Positions 1 to 9,410 of a stretch of DNA of 64,000 bases are shown here, one piece after another. The translations under genes were made by a program, and so were the position numbers. Positions within the stretch are counted from its first letter, which is position 1. Each line of letters opens with the position of its first letter. Source of the stretch: UBA6049 sp965662345 (GTDB lineage: Bacteria > Bacteroidota > Bacteroidia > Flavobacteriales_G > Salibacteraceae); assembly GCA_965662345.1 (NCBI GenBank), contig CBFIHE010000004.1, positions 86,513 through 150,512 on the forward strand, read 5' to 3'. The notes under the pieces are model-generated. The model was not told the origin of the DNA, made no database searches, and saw only the letters and a list, made by a program, of their open reading frames with translations.

Positions 1-354
1 AGGCGAATTACCATGAATAACCGCCCACTTTCTTTTGGCTAGTTTACCCGTTTGAACGAGATCATTCAATACACCTTTGTTTTCAACTTCGCATAAGCCT
101 ACAGCAGCCAGTCCTTTTTTGTTGTAATCTGTGCCTAACTCTTCTAGCACTTTTGCCATGTTCTCTAGTTTATTCCTATATCGTTCAGACGTCCACTGCT
201 TACTCCCTTCTGGGGTGTATTCACCATCTCTCACTTCTTCATTATTGATGGTATCAAATAAGTTCTCAACGTTATAAAAACCAACTACTTGCTGTTGCCC
301 AAAAGCTGTAAGACTTATGGAAACGGATAAAAATAGACCTGCAATTATTTTCAT
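1..354 (-). CDS. Secreted endonuclease/exonuclease/phosphatase family protein, N-terminal part
   Basis: Reading leftwards from an ATG at 352-354, 118 codons stay open to the window edge, so the gene is cut by the edge and only its N-terminus is seen. It starts with a signal peptide (hydrophobic core LFLSVSISL, ending AFGQQ). FYNVENLF follows at about residue 25, and CEVEN lies near residue 89. These are typical of Bacteroidota secreted members of the EEP (DNase I-like) fold, where the Glu of the E-N pair binds the metal. The substrate cannot be told, since secreted EEP enzymes include nucleases and phosphodiesterases. It is divergent from the BNR protein, with 91 bases between the starts. Confidence 0.72.
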   Translation of the reverse strand, partial: MKIIAGLFLSVSISLTAFGQQQVVGFYNVENLFDTINNEEVRDGEYTPEGSKQWTSERYRNKLENMAKVLEELGTDYNKKGLAAVGLCEVENKGVLNDLVQTGKLAKRKWAVIHGNSP

Positions 355-445
355 TGTTACAAAGAAAACCATTCATACCATTGTTTACGGCCTTTATCTT
401 GCTTTCTTTACTTTGGACGAAGTAAAAAACAAGAAAATCTTTACG

Positions 446-3400
446 ATGAAGTTAGCAACAGGAGTAATGCTTTTTCTCATGGCGTTTCAAATAAATACGT
501 CATGGGCAAAAGAAAAAGACAGCGAAGAGAAAAGCACCTATTCAAACAAGCACGTTTCTGGCTTAACATTTAGAACTATAGGGCCTGCATTAACCTCAGG
601 CAGAATAAGTGATCTGGTGGTTAACCCCGTTAACACTTCTGAATGGTACATAGCAGCGGCATCTGGTGGTGTATGGAAGACCGTAAATTCTGGTATAACA
701 TTCTCCCCCATCTTTGACAGCCAAGGGTCCTACTCCATAGGTTGCATTACGCTAGACCCAAGCAACCCGCACACGGTATGGGTTGGAACAGGAGAGAATA
801 ACAACCAACGCTCAGTAGCCTACGGTGATGGCATTTATGTAAGTAGAGATGGAGGAAAGAGCTGGACTAATACAGGTCTTGAAAAGAGTGAGCATATAGG
901 CATGATTAAAGTTCACCCTAATAACTCAGATGTAGTTTACGTTGCTGCTTACGGTCCGCTTTGGAGTGAAGGTGGTGAGCGTGGACTTTACCGTACTCAA
1001 GACGGAGGAAAGAACTGGGAGTTAATTCTTGAAATAGATGAACATACAGGCATCAATGAAATTCACCTAGACCCTAGAAATCCAAACGTAATGTATGCTG
1101 CCGCGCACCAGCGCAGAAGACATGTTTACACGTATATCTCTGGAGGTCCAGGGTCTGCTATCTACAAAACAACAGATGGTGGTGAAAACTGGAGAAAACT
1201 TAAGAGTGGCTTACCTTCTGTAAATATGGGTAGAGTAGGAATGGCAATTTCTCCTGCAAACCCAGATGTACTATACGCAATCGTAGAAGCTGAAGATAAC
1301 AAAGGCGGGTTTTTCAAATCTACAGACCTTGGTGAAAGTTGGAGTAAAGTGAATGACTATGTAACGTCTGGCAACTATTACCAAGAGCTTTTTTGCGACC
1401 CACATAACGTAGACAAAGTATTTGCCATGGATACTTACTGCCATGTTACAGTAAATGGGGGTAAAAAATTTACTAGGCTACCAGAGAAAAACAAGCATGT
1501 AGATAATCACTGCATGTGGATTAATCCTGAGAATACAGACCATTATTTGATGGGGTGCGATGGTGGACTCTACCAAACCTTTGATGATGGAAAAAACTGG
1601 AGTTATTTCCCCAACCTACCTATTACACAATTCTATCGTGTGGAGGTAGATAATGCCAAACCATTTTATAACGTTTATGGTGGAACTCAAGATAACTTCT
1701 CACTTGGAGGCCCATCTCAAACCAATAAAAACAGTGGTATAGATAATTACGACTGGTTTGTAACAAATGAGGGAGATGGTTTTGAAAGTCAAATAGACCC
1801 CGTTGATCCAAATATTGTTTATGCTCAAGCTCAGTATGGATGGTTGGTGCGTTACGACAAGAAAACGGGTGAGACAGTTGGAATTAAGCCAACACCACCA
1901 TCTGGCGAAGCCTACAGATGGAATTGGGACGCTCCGTTAATTATCTCGCCACACAATCACAAGACCCTTTACTTTGCTGCTAATAAGGTATTTAAAAGTG
2001 AAGACCAAGGGAATTCTTGGACTGTTATATCTGATGATTTAAGTAAGCAGCTAGACCGCAATACTATGCCTGTAATGGGTAAAGTATGGAGTATGGATGC
2101 TGTTATGAAAAACAAGTCCACCACTATTTTTGGAAACATTGTGAGTTTGCAAGAGTCGCCAATAAGTAAAGGTGTTCTATATGCAGGAACAGATGACGGA
2201 CTAATTCATGTGAGTACAGATGATGGAGGCTCTTGGAAAAAGTTGACTAGTTTTCCAGGTGTACCAGAAATGACCTATGTTAACGATATCAAGCCATCCA
2301 TGCATAATGAAAGTGTAGTTTACGCTGCATTCAACAATCATAAAAATGGAGACTTTAAGCCGTACTTGTTAAAGAGTACAGATAATGGAAATAGCTGGAC
2401 TTCTATAGCAGCAAATCTGCCTGAAAAAGGAAGCATTTACAGCATCGCAGAAGATCACAAAAACCCTAATTTGCTTTTTGTTGGAACTGAGTTTGGTGTT
2501 TTCTTCACTGTTGATGGAGGTAAAGAATGGACAGCGCTAAAGAGTGGGTTACCTACTATTGCTATTCGCGATATTGATATACAAAGAGATGAAGACGACT
2601 TGGTGTTGGCTTCTTTTGGTAGAGGCTTTTACATTTTAGACGATTACTCACCGCTGCGCTCGCTTTCTGAAGAAACCATTGAGAAAGAAGCCTTTATTTA
2701 CCCTATTAAAGATGCCATGATTTATGCTGAAAACAGCAAGTATGGCTATGGAGGTATCGGTTTCCAAGGCGCAACATTTTGGCATGCCAAAAACCCAAAA
2801 ATTGGAGCAACCATAACGTATTACGTGAAGAAAGCCCCAAAAACAAGAAAACAAGAAAGGCAGTCAAAAGAAAAAGATCTTTACAAACAAGAAGAAGCTA
2901 TTCCCTACCCATCTAAAGAAGATTTAAGAGCTGAAGATGAGGAAGAAAAACCGTACTACTTATTCATAGTTGCAGATGCAAGTGGAAATGAAGTACGCAG
3001 GATTACTAAAAGTGCAAGCTCTGGTATGAAACGTATGGTATGGGACGGCAGAACTGCATCTTATGGTAGCATCAGTACGAAAAATGAACCCCTTACCAAG
3101 GCCAGTGCAGCATATTGGGCACTACCTGGAGAATATACAGTTAGTATGTATCAAAGTGTAGATGGAGAGTTAACGGCTATGGTTGAGCAAGTACCTTTCA
3201 AACTAAATGCCATGAACAGGAATACCATTCAGGCATCTGATAGCGAGAAGCAGAAATTTCAAAAAGACTTGGAGCAACTGCGTAAAAAGGCAGCAGGAGC
3301 CACTAGATATGCTAGCATGCTAAAAGAGCAAATTTCAGAGGCAAAAGCCGCTGTTCGCAATACGCCAAATGTATCTCTAGCCCATTTAAATACGCTAAGA

Positions 3401-3703
3401 GCACTTGAGAAAGATCTGAAAAATCAATCTATCGCATTAAACGGAAACAGTTCATTAAGTAAACGTGAGTTTGAAACAGAACCGAGCATAAATAGTAGAG
3501 TTGGAACCGCTGTATGGAACAACTTCTATAATATGCAGGCCACAACGGGCATTCAACGAATGGATGTGGACATAGCTGAAAAACAACTGGAGCCTGTAAT
3601 TACAGAACTAAAACGAATCAAAAAGGAATTGGAAACTATCCAAACAGAATTAACTAATTCTGGGGTACCAACACTCAAAGGACACTTCCCCAATTTAGAT
3701 TAA
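446..3703 (+). CDS. Large secreted BNR/VPS10-type beta-propeller protein
   Basis: The frame is open from 317, but the ATG at 446 begins MKLATGVMLFLMAFQ, a clear signal peptide, so I take it as the start (1085 aa). Residues from about 50 to 760 carry repeated Asp-box (BNR) motifs: SRDGGKSW, TQDGGKNW, TTDGGENW, STDLGESW, SEDQGNSW, STDDGGSW, STDNGNSW and TVDGGKEW. This is the pattern of the sortilin/VPS10-like propellers common in Bacteroidota. The C-terminal third has a Lys/Glu-rich linker and a helical, probably coiled-coil region (about residues 940-1010). I see no T9SS sorting domain, so the final location (periplasm or outer membrane) is uncertain. The family has no settled biochemical role; binding or hydrolysis of extracellular polymers is inference. 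Confidence 0.8.
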   Translation: MKLATGVMLFLMAFQINTSWAKEKDSEEKSTYSNKHVSGLTFRTIGPALTSGRISDLVVNPVNTSEWYIAAASGGVWKTVNSGITFSPIFDSQGSYSIGCITLDPSNPHTVWVGTGENNNQRSVAYGDGIYVSRDGGKSWTNTGLEKSEHIGMIKVHPNNSDVVYVAAYGPLWSEGGERGLYRTQDGGKNWELILEIDEHTGINEIHLDPRNPNVMYAAAHQRRRHVYTYISGGPGSAIYKTTDGGENWRKLKSGLPSVNMGRVGMAISPANPDVLYAIVEAEDNKGGFFKSTDLGESWSKVNDYVTSGNYYQELFCDPHNVDKVFAMDTYCHVTVNGGKKFTRLPEKNKHVDNHCMWINPENTDHYLMGCDGGLYQTFDDGKNWSYFPNLPITQFYRVEVDNAKPFYNVYGGTQDNFSLGGPSQTNKNSGIDNYDWFVTNEGDGFESQIDPVDPNIVYAQAQYGWLVRYDKKTGETVGIKPTPPSGEAYRWNWDAPLIISPHNHKTLYFAANKVFKSEDQGNSWTVISDDLSKQLDRNTMPVMGKVWSMDAVMKNKSTTIFGNIVSLQESPISKGVLYAGTDDGLIHVSTDDGGSWKKLTSFPGVPEMTYVNDIKPSMHNESVVYAAFNNHKNGDFKPYLLKSTDNGNSWTSIAANLPEKGSIYSIAEDHKNPNLLFVGTEFGVFFTVDGGKEWTALKSGLPTIAIRDIDIQRDEDDLVLASFGRGFYILDDYSPLRSLSEETIEKEAFIYPIKDAMIYAENSKYGYGGIGFQGATFWHAKNPKIGATITYYVKKAPKTRKQERQSKEKDLYKQEEAIPYPSKEDLRAEDEEEKPYYLFIVADASGNEVRRITKSASSGMKRMVWDGRTASYGSISTKNEPLTKASAAYWALPGEYTVSMYQSVDGELTAMVEQVPFKLNAMNRNTIQASDSEKQKFQKDLEQLRKKAAGATRYASMLKEQISEAKAAVRNTPNVSLAHLNTLRALEKDLKNQSIALNGNSSLSKREFETEPSINSRVGTAVWNNFYNMQATTGIQRMDVDIAEKQLEPVITELKRIKKELETIQTELTNSGVPTLKGHFPNLD

Positions 3704-3724
3704 TAAAGTTATTTCTTAAATGAA

Positions 3725-3757
3725 GAATCCTCGCTTGAAAGAGCGGGGATTTTTTTG
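3725..3757 (+). terminator. Intrinsic terminator of the BNR protein gene
   Basis: A stem ATCCtCGCT / AGCGgGGAT with a short GAAAG-type loop is followed by a run of T. It lies 22 bases after the stop codon at 3703. Confidence 0.85.
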
Positions 3758-3783
3758 TTTGGAGACATGCCAAAAAGAAGGCA

Positions 3784-3855
3784 TAAAAAAAGGGAGCCAC
3801 TGCAAAAATTGCGTTGTGACTCCCCCCACTAACCACCTACTGATTACAAAAGTAA
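3784..3855 (-). ncRNA. Candidate short transcript ending in a terminator hairpin
   Basis: On the minus strand a promoter-like pair (3847-3876) is followed within about 60 bases by a hairpin. The stem is GGGAGTCAC / GTGGCTCCC with one G-T pair, the loop is long, and seven T follow (plus-strand A run at 3784-3791). Nothing between the promoter and the terminator encodes a protein, so the unit could be a small RNA of about 55-60 bases. It could equally be a second terminator for the M1 peptidase transcript, which reads this way but already has its own terminator at 3957-3984. Confidence 0.35.
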
Positions 3856-3876
3856 TCGGCTTTTCCAATATGACAA
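3847..3876 (-). promoter_or_regulatory. Bacteroidota-type promoter (TTG-N19-TACTTTTG)
   Basis: Minus strand: TTG at 3876-3874, a 19-base spacer, then TACTTTTG at 3854-3847. This is an exact match to the -7 element TAnnTTTG with a near-ideal spacing to the -33 TTG. There is no coding gene downstream, only the hairpin at 3784-3823. Confidence 0.45.
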
Positions 3877-3924
3877 CCCTGTTAGGTAAATTTCACACCA
3901 AATGACCTTATACTATAACAAGTT

Positions 3925-3941
3925 AACGCTATTCTAGCGTT
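3925..3941. repeat. Inverted repeat AACGCTA-TTC-TAGCGTT
   Basis: Perfect 7-base arms around a 3-base loop, in the intergenic region between convergent genes. There is no T run, so it is not an obvious terminator. It may be part of the 3' end of the M1 peptidase transcript. Confidence 0.4.
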
Positions 3942-3956
3942 ATGCGAGCCAGTGCA

Positions 3957-3984
3957 CAAAAAAAGCGCCTGTTAGGCGCTTTTT
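3957..3984 (-). terminator. Terminator of the M1 peptidase gene
   Basis: Stem AGCGCCT / AGGCGCT with a 3-base loop, flanked by A and T runs. It sits directly after the minus-strand stop at 3990 and would work in both directions. Confidence 0.88.
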
Positions 3985-3989
3985 GAATC

Positions 3990-6311
3990 TTACATGCTGC
4001 TTGCTCGCTTCGCTCTTTGCATGGGGTTTTCTTGAGGCGCTCTACTTCGTCCTCTTCTTGAGCGGTACTTTTGCTCATAGAGCTCAAAACGAGTAGGTTC
4101 TACACGTTTTGGCCAATAGTTGTTATTCCTATCAACATCAGCAGTTTCTAAATAAGGATCTAACACAACGCGCACTACTTCTTGATCAAAAGCAAATACC
4201 TTGTGAACCACAGTGTCTCCTCTTCTCCAGATCTCAGCGGGTATGTTTACGTACTCCTTGGAACCGTCTTTAAATTCAAATTCCAATAAAATTGGCATTA
4301 CCAATCCACCTACAAGTTCAAATTCCATTTCATAAAACTGTTTACCACTTTCTGCAAGCTTGCGTTGCTTAACAGTTAATCCAGCTTCATACTTCTCGAA
4401 CTTTTCTCGATCTATCGCATCAATAGCAAACGGATCATAACGATTGTAAAAATCATTGGCTACTGTGTCTTTTTCTGTGATGGTCTTATCAATAGTTTCC
4501 TCATTTCTCAAAGAAGCAATTCCTCTTTCTGCCTCGTTAGCTTGCTCCTTGGCCAGGGGCTTTTCAATATCTGGGTTTTGAGTACTAATTTGATACCACT
4601 TAACCGTATTTAAGGCCACATCTACGTGGTCCGTACTGTAGAACCAGCCGCGCCAAAACCAATCTAAGTCTGTCGCAGATGCATCTTCTATGGTTCTAAA
4701 AAAGTCTGCAGGCGTTGGATGTTTAAATGCCCAGCGTCTACTGTATTCTTTAAAAGCATAATCAAACAGATCTCTACCCAAAATCGTTTCTCTTAAAATG
4801 TTTAGAGCCGTATTAGGCTTGGCATACGCGTTAGATCCAAACTGTAGAATACTCTCTGAATTGGTCATGATAGGAGATATCCCTGATTTGTCACCTTTCA
4901 TGTAATCTGTGATTTTATAGGCGGGTCCGCTTCTTGATGGGTAATCTCTACTCCACTCTTGCTCCGTTAAAAACTGAACGTAACAATTCAACCCTTCATC
5001 CATCCATGTCCATTGACGCTCATCTGAGTTGATTATCATAGGGAAGAAGTTGTGACCTACTTCATGAATAATTACAGAAATCATCCCATGCTTTGTTGCC
5101 TCACTGTACGTACCGTCTGACTCTGGTCGCCCACCATTAAAACAAATCATTGGATATTCCATTCCAATCCATTTAGAATGAACAGAAATGGCAACTGGGT
5201 ATGGGTAATCTATGGTGTATTTACTGTATGACTTTATAGTATGTGCTACCACGCGTGTGGAGTATCGTTCCCAGAGAGGATTACCTTCTTTGGGGTAATA
5301 ACTCATGCACAATACATCATTATCGCCCACACTAGCGTTCTGAGCATCCCAAATGAATTTACGAGAAGATGCAAATGCAAAATCGCGCACATCTTTCGCA
5401 TGAAATTCCCACGTTTTGGTGCCTTTCTTCTTATCTTTCTCGGCTTCTTCTGCTTCTTCTTGGGTAACAATTAATACAGGCGAGTCAGCTGTTTTAGCCT
5501 CGTTCAAGCGCTTACGTTGGGCAGAGGTTAGTACAGATGAAGCATTCACCAACTCTCCCGTAGCACCTACAACATGATCTTCTGGAACGGTAATTTTAAC
5601 TTTGTAATCGCCAAAAGGCAATGCGAACTCTCCTCTACCTAAAAACTGCTTATTCTGCCAGCCCTCAACATCATCATAAACCGCCATACGAGGAAAAAAC
5701 TGAGCAATTGTGTACAGGTAGTTGCCATCTTCTTCAAAGAACTCATAACCAGAACGCCCACCTATTTGCATGCGGTCATTTATGTTGTAATTCCAAGCAA
5801 TATCAAATGAAAAAGACTGACCCGTTTTTAGCGGTTTTGGCAAATCAATACGCATCATGGTATTATTCACTGCATGCGAAAGCTCTTTGCCCGCATATTC
5901 CACTTTTGTTAGGTTAAATCCCCCTGGAAACGGATCCACCAGTTGGCTGATACTTCTGTAGGTCATGCGATTATTCATTTCCATTGTTGAAATGCGATCG
6001 GTCATGCTACCAGGCGCCCTCATATTCTGATCTAATTGCACCCAGAGGTAGGTCAATTCATCTGGTGAATTATTGGTGTAAGTAATAGTTTCAACGCCAG
6101 TAATACGCTGATTTTCATCATCTAACACAATATCCATGATGTAATCAGCTTTTTGCCTGTAGTACATATGACCTGGGGCACCAGCTGCATTGCGATATGA
6201 ATTGGGTGTTGGTAGCTCTTCTTTGAGTTGCTTGAATTTATCTCCGTTGTACTGTTGAGCACTCAGTGTTAAAGGCAAGACAAAGGCTAAAGCGATGATA
6301 AATGAACGCAT
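3990..6311 (-). CDS. Secreted M1 family zinc metallopeptidase
   Basis: A gluzincin aminopeptidase-type enzyme of 773 aa. The ATG at 6311 begins MRSFIIALAFVLPLTLSAQQ, a signal peptide. The longer frame to 6383 adds only an implausible leader, so I reject it. The zinc site HEVGH is at about residues 416-420, with the third ligand Glu 19 residues on in WMDEGLN. The exopeptidase motif appears as GMEYP near 384. The N-terminal half is the M1 beta-sandwich. It probably acts in the periplasm or at the cell surface on peptides; the exact substrate is unknown. The C-terminus is basic (RSRRGRSR) and has no T9SS domain. It is divergent from rluF. Confidence 0.88.
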   Translation of the reverse strand: MRSFIIALAFVLPLTLSAQQYNGDKFKQLKEELPTPNSYRNAAGAPGHMYYRQKADYIMDIVLDDENQRITGVETITYTNNSPDELTYLWVQLDQNMRAPGSMTDRISTMEMNNRMTYRSISQLVDPFPGGFNLTKVEYAGKELSHAVNNTMMRIDLPKPLKTGQSFSFDIAWNYNINDRMQIGGRSGYEFFEEDGNYLYTIAQFFPRMAVYDDVEGWQNKQFLGRGEFALPFGDYKVKITVPEDHVVGATGELVNASSVLTSAQRKRLNEAKTADSPVLIVTQEEAEEAEKDKKKGTKTWEFHAKDVRDFAFASSRKFIWDAQNASVGDNDVLCMSYYPKEGNPLWERYSTRVVAHTIKSYSKYTIDYPYPVAISVHSKWIGMEYPMICFNGGRPESDGTYSEATKHGMISVIIHEVGHNFFPMIINSDERQWTWMDEGLNCYVQFLTEQEWSRDYPSRSGPAYKITDYMKGDKSGISPIMTNSESILQFGSNAYAKPNTALNILRETILGRDLFDYAFKEYSRRWAFKHPTPADFFRTIEDASATDLDWFWRGWFYSTDHVDVALNTVKWYQISTQNPDIEKPLAKEQANEAERGIASLRNEETIDKTITEKDTVANDFYNRYDPFAIDAIDREKFEKYEAGLTVKQRKLAESGKQFYEMEFELVGGLVMPILLEFEFKDGSKEYVNIPAEIWRRGDTVVHKVFAFDQEVVRVVLDPYLETADVDRNNNYWPKRVEPTRFELYEQKYRSRRGRSRAPQENPMQRAKRASSM

Positions 6312-6457
6312 ACGTTTACGATTAATTGATGAAATGCGAAGATGCCAAAAAATGGGCATACCTTGAAGAACAACATAACTCAAGTGAGGTTTAATAATCC
6401 TTTGTCTGTAACTGAAGAATTCACTAGCACCTCAAAGGATTTACGCACTTTTGAATC

Positions 6458-7333
6458 ATGAAGGAAGATTCTGGAATACGGATCAATAAATACTTGAGTG
6501 AAATTGGATTTTGTTCTAGGCGGGAAGCCGATAAGCTTCTTGAACAAGGAAGAATTACGGTGGATGGCAAAAAGCCTGAAATGGGCACCAAAATCTCTAC
6601 CGAGAGTGAAATCCGAGTGGATAGAAAGCTTGTTAAAGGTAGAGAGAATAAGCATGTTTATTTGGCTTTCAATAAACCCGTTGGCATTGTATGCACTACT
6701 GATAGCAAGCGAGAAAAAAACAACATTGTTGATTACATCAATCATCCCCAAAGGATTTTCCCTATAGGCCGGTTAGATAAACCTAGCGAAGGACTCATTT
6801 TCATGACTAGCGATGGGGATATCGTAAATAAAATTTTACGCGCAGGTAATAACCATGAAAAAGAATATGAGGTAACCGTAGACAAACCGATTACCAAAGG
6901 TTTTTTGGCCAAAATGAGTTCTGGGGTTCCTGTGCTGGGTCAGGTTACTAAAAAGTGTAAGGTAATTCTTGTTAGTAAGTTTGTTTTTCGCATTGTATTA
7001 ACGCAAGGCTTAAACAGACAAATCAGGAGGATGTGTGAATACCTTGGATACAACGTGCAAAAGCTAAAACGGGATAGAATTATGCATGTTGAGTTGGATA
7101 TTCCTGTTGGTAAATACAGAAACCTTACAAAAAGCGAACTGAGTACCTTATTTAAGTTGATTAAAGACTCAGAAGGTACTTTTCTTCCTGATAGAGAGAA
7201 GCCCACCTCATCTCAAAAGTCAAAAAAAGGCAAGCGCAGAAAGCCTAGAAAAACAGATTTACGAAGCAAAAACAACTCTGGTTTTAGCACTCAAAAAAGT
7301 GCGAGTAAAGGTAAAAGACGCAAAAAGAAATAA
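6458..7333 (+). CDS. rluF: 23S rRNA pseudouridine synthase, RluF type
   Basis: Converts a uridine of 23S rRNA to pseudouridine (in E. coli RluF, U2604). An S4 RNA-binding domain spans about residues 5-55 (INKYLSEIGFCSRREAD). The RsuA/RluB/E/F-type catalytic domain holds GRLDKPSEGLIFMTSDG with the catalytic Asp, and the later block QGLNRQIRRMCEYLG is RluF-like. The final 50 residues are a Lys/Arg/Ser-rich tail, longer than in the E. coli enzyme and probably an RNA-binding extension. The ATG at 6458 places MKEDSGIRINKYL at the expected S4 start. It is convergent with HMG-CoA lyase, whose stop lies 12 bases away. Confidence 0.88.
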   Translation: MKEDSGIRINKYLSEIGFCSRREADKLLEQGRITVDGKKPEMGTKISTESEIRVDRKLVKGRENKHVYLAFNKPVGIVCTTDSKREKNNIVDYINHPQRIFPIGRLDKPSEGLIFMTSDGDIVNKILRAGNNHEKEYEVTVDKPITKGFLAKMSSGVPVLGQVTKKCKVILVSKFVFRIVLTQGLNRQIRRMCEYLGYNVQKLKRDRIMHVELDIPVGKYRNLTKSELSTLFKLIKDSEGTFLPDREKPTSSQKSKKGKRRKPRKTDLRSKNNSGFSTQKSASKGKRRKKK

Positions 7334-7345
7334 GATAATTACTTA

Positions 7346-8194
7346 TTAGCTCACAAAAACAGTTCCTGCATTTGAATAAGCTTGATTGAAAGCTTCTTGA
7401 TTTATGGCGAGTAGGTTCTTTGCATTAAAGTGCTCAACCAATCGCTCTGTAGGCATATTACCTATCAGGTCATCAGCTGCCATTGGGCAACCACCGAACC
7501 CTTTAATGGCTCCGTCAAATCGCTTACAACCTGCATTATGCGCTGCTTCTACTTTTTCTTCCCACGTATCTGGTGTTGTGTGTAAATGAGCTCCAATTTC
7601 AACATCAGGAAATTCAGGAACGAGCGTGTTAAACAGGTATAAAATGGACTCTGGTGTGGCTACTCCAATAGTATCACTCAAGCTCATCACCTTCACTTCT
7701 ATGTCATCTCTTAAGCGGTGCGCCCATTCCAATACAATGTCTTTGTCCCAAGAATCGCCATAGGGGTTTCCAAAAGCCATTGACATGTATATCACAGCCT
7801 CTTTTCCGTGTTGAACAGCTATATTCCTCACCTCTTCTGCTCTTCGAAAAGAGTCTTCTATACTACTGTTGATGTTTCTTTTCTGAAAAGTATCTGAAAT
7901 TGAAAAAGGAAATCCGAGGTAGTCTACCTGCTCAAACCCCACTGCTTGTTTTGCACCACGCGAATTGCCTACAATGGTAAGTAGCTTTGTACCCGATTTT
8001 TCGTGATTGATCCGCTCCAAAACTTCAGCTGTATCTCTCATTTGTGGTATTGCTTTAGGAGAAACAAAACTCCCGCAATCTAGCGTATCAAAACCTACTT
8101 GAAGCAGTGAATTTATGTAACTCACTTTTGTGTCCGTAGGTATAAAATCGTGTATGCCTTGCATAGCATCACGCGGACATTCAATGATTTTCAT
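7346..8194 (-). CDS. Hydroxymethylglutaryl-CoA lyase
   Basis: Cleaves HMG-CoA to acetoacetate and acetyl-CoA, the last step of leucine breakdown. 282 aa from the ATG at 8194 (MKIIECPRDAMQG); the upstream ATG at 8227 adds an 11-residue leader that the family lacks. It is a DRE-TIM-type barrel: PRDAMQG binds the metal and substrate, where the family usually has PRDGLQ. GAHLHTT carries the metal histidines. GGCPMAADDLIGN holds the active-site Cys loop (family form GCPYAxGASGN). It lies 41 bases downstream of pyrD and is probably co-transcribed with it. Confidence 0.87.
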   Translation of the reverse strand: MKIIECPRDAMQGIHDFIPTDTKVSYINSLLQVGFDTLDCGSFVSPKAIPQMRDTAEVLERINHEKSGTKLLTIVGNSRGAKQAVGFEQVDYLGFPFSISDTFQKRNINSSIEDSFRRAEEVRNIAVQHGKEAVIYMSMAFGNPYGDSWDKDIVLEWAHRLRDDIEVKVMSLSDTIGVATPESILYLFNTLVPEFPDVEIGAHLHTTPDTWEEKVEAAHNAGCKRFDGAIKGFGGCPMAADDLIGNMPTERLVEHFNAKNLLAINQEAFNQAYSNAGTVFVS

Positions 8195-8235
8195 GGCTCT
8201 CTTCTGTTCGTAACGCGAAAGTAGCAAACAAAACG

Positions 8236-9258
8236 CTAGGCCTTGAGTAAAGCTTTATTGATGCGTTTCACCAGAGCTGGTCCTTCATAGATAAATCCCG
8301 TATAAATTTGAACCAATGAGGCTCCAGCTTGCAATTTCTCCAACGCATCTTCTGCGCTAGAGATTCCGCCAACACCAATGATTGGAAAGGCACCATTGCT
8401 TTTTTTGTGTAAGTATGTAATGACCTGAGTAGAACGTTTTTTTACAGGGTCTCCACTTAGTCCACCTGCTTCTTCTGTTAAGTTTTTGGGTGAAGAAAGA
8501 CCTTCTCTTGAAATGGTGGTGTTTGTGGCAATAACTCCAGCAATACCAGATTCTTTAACAATATCAACAATATCATCTAACTGACTATCTGTTAAATCTG
8601 GTGCAATCTTGAGTGCAATAGGCTTAGGTGCGACTTTTTTAGTATTTAGACCTTGAAGCGTACTCAATAATTTGAGGAGCGGCTCTTTGTCTTGCAATTC
8701 ACGAAGACCAGGGGTATTAGGAGAACTCACATTTACCACAAAGTAATCTATATGCGGATAGAGCCCTTCAAAACAAGTCACATAATCGTTCGTGGCCTCT
8801 TCATTGGGAGTTACTTTGTTCTTTCCAATATTCCCTCCAATGATGATGTTCTTATTACGCTTCTTCAACCGTTCAATGGCAGCCTCTAACCCTTCATTAT
8901 TAAACCCCATTCGATTGATTAACCCTTTGTCATCTGTAAGCCTAAACATACGTGGCTTGGGGTTTCCTGGCTGACCTTTTGGGGTTACAGTGCCAATTTC
9001 AATAAAGCCAAAACCTAGATGTTCGAAGTCGCGATAGAGTTCGGCATTTTTATCAAACCCTGCAGCTAAACCAACAGGGTTATTGAATGTAAGGCCAAAA
9101 ACTTCTCTCTTCAACTTGTCATTCTCAACCACAAACATGCTTCTAACCAGCGCTTTCACCCCTGGTATTGCCAAGGCAAACTTGAAAAGACCAGTTGTAA
9201 AGTGGTGTGCCTTCTCTGGCTGCATAGAAAACAGAATGGGTTTTAGAAGCGCGTACAT
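8236..9258 (-). CDS. pyrD: Dihydroorotate dehydrogenase (quinone), class 2
   Basis: Oxidises dihydroorotate to orotate with FMN, passing electrons to menaquinone at the inner membrane (de novo pyrimidine synthesis). 340 aa. The N-terminal helical extension of about 40 residues ([13 protein letters not shown]) marks class 2. FMN and substrate motifs in order: [37 protein letters not shown] with the catalytic Ser of class 2 enzymes, KIAPDLT, ATNTT, GVGGISS and [11 protein letters not shown]. It is far from pyrB/pyrR at 32-33 kb, so the pathway genes are scattered. Confidence 0.95.
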   Translation of the reverse strand: MYALLKPILFSMQPEKAHHFTTGLFKFALAIPGVKALVRSMFVVENDKLKREVFGLTFNNPVGLAAGFDKNAELYRDFEHLGFGFIEIGTVTPKGQPGNPKPRMFRLTDDKGLINRMGFNNEGLEAAIERLKKRNKNIIIGGNIGKNKVTPNEEATNDYVTCFEGLYPHIDYFVVNVSSPNTPGLRELQDKEPLLKLLSTLQGLNTKKVAPKPIALKIAPDLTDSQLDDIVDIVKESGIAGVIATNTTISREGLSSPKNLTEEAGGLSGDPVKKRSTQVITYLHKKSNGAFPIIGVGGISSAEDALEKLQAGASLVQIYTGFIYEGPALVKRINKALLKA

Positions 9259-9302
9259 AGTTCTGTATTAATACCTACAAAGAAACAATTAACCGCTGCG
9301 TT

Positions 9303-9325
9303 TTAAGGCATTTATAGCGCCTTAA
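9303..9325. repeat. Inverted repeat TTAAGGC-N9-GCCTTAA in the pyrD upstream region
   Basis: Perfect 7-base arms between the divergent starts of pyrD (9258) and the membrane-protein gene (9411). There is no T run. Its place 45-67 bases upstream of the pyrD start suits an operator, but that is inference. Confidence 0.35.
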
Positions 9326-9410
9326 GTATTCACAATTCATAGAGCTATGTTCATATCTCTAGAAACCAGTAACTCATATACCGTTTACCAAGTGCTATGT
9401 TTGAAAGACC

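Noticed and set aside
317..445. Upstream extension of the BNR protein gene to an ATG at 317
   Set aside because: It would overlap the divergent signal-peptide gene (start at 354) and hide the clear signal peptide that starts at 446.
3720..3905. 61-codon frame after the BNR protein gene
   Set aside because: It runs through the terminator hairpin at 3725-3757 and the hairpin at 3791-3823, and its product has no protein-like pattern.
9396..9403. TATGTTTG as promoter of the membrane-protein gene at 9411
   Set aside because: The predicted transcript start would fall on or after the ATG; there is no -33 TTG, so the match may be chance.
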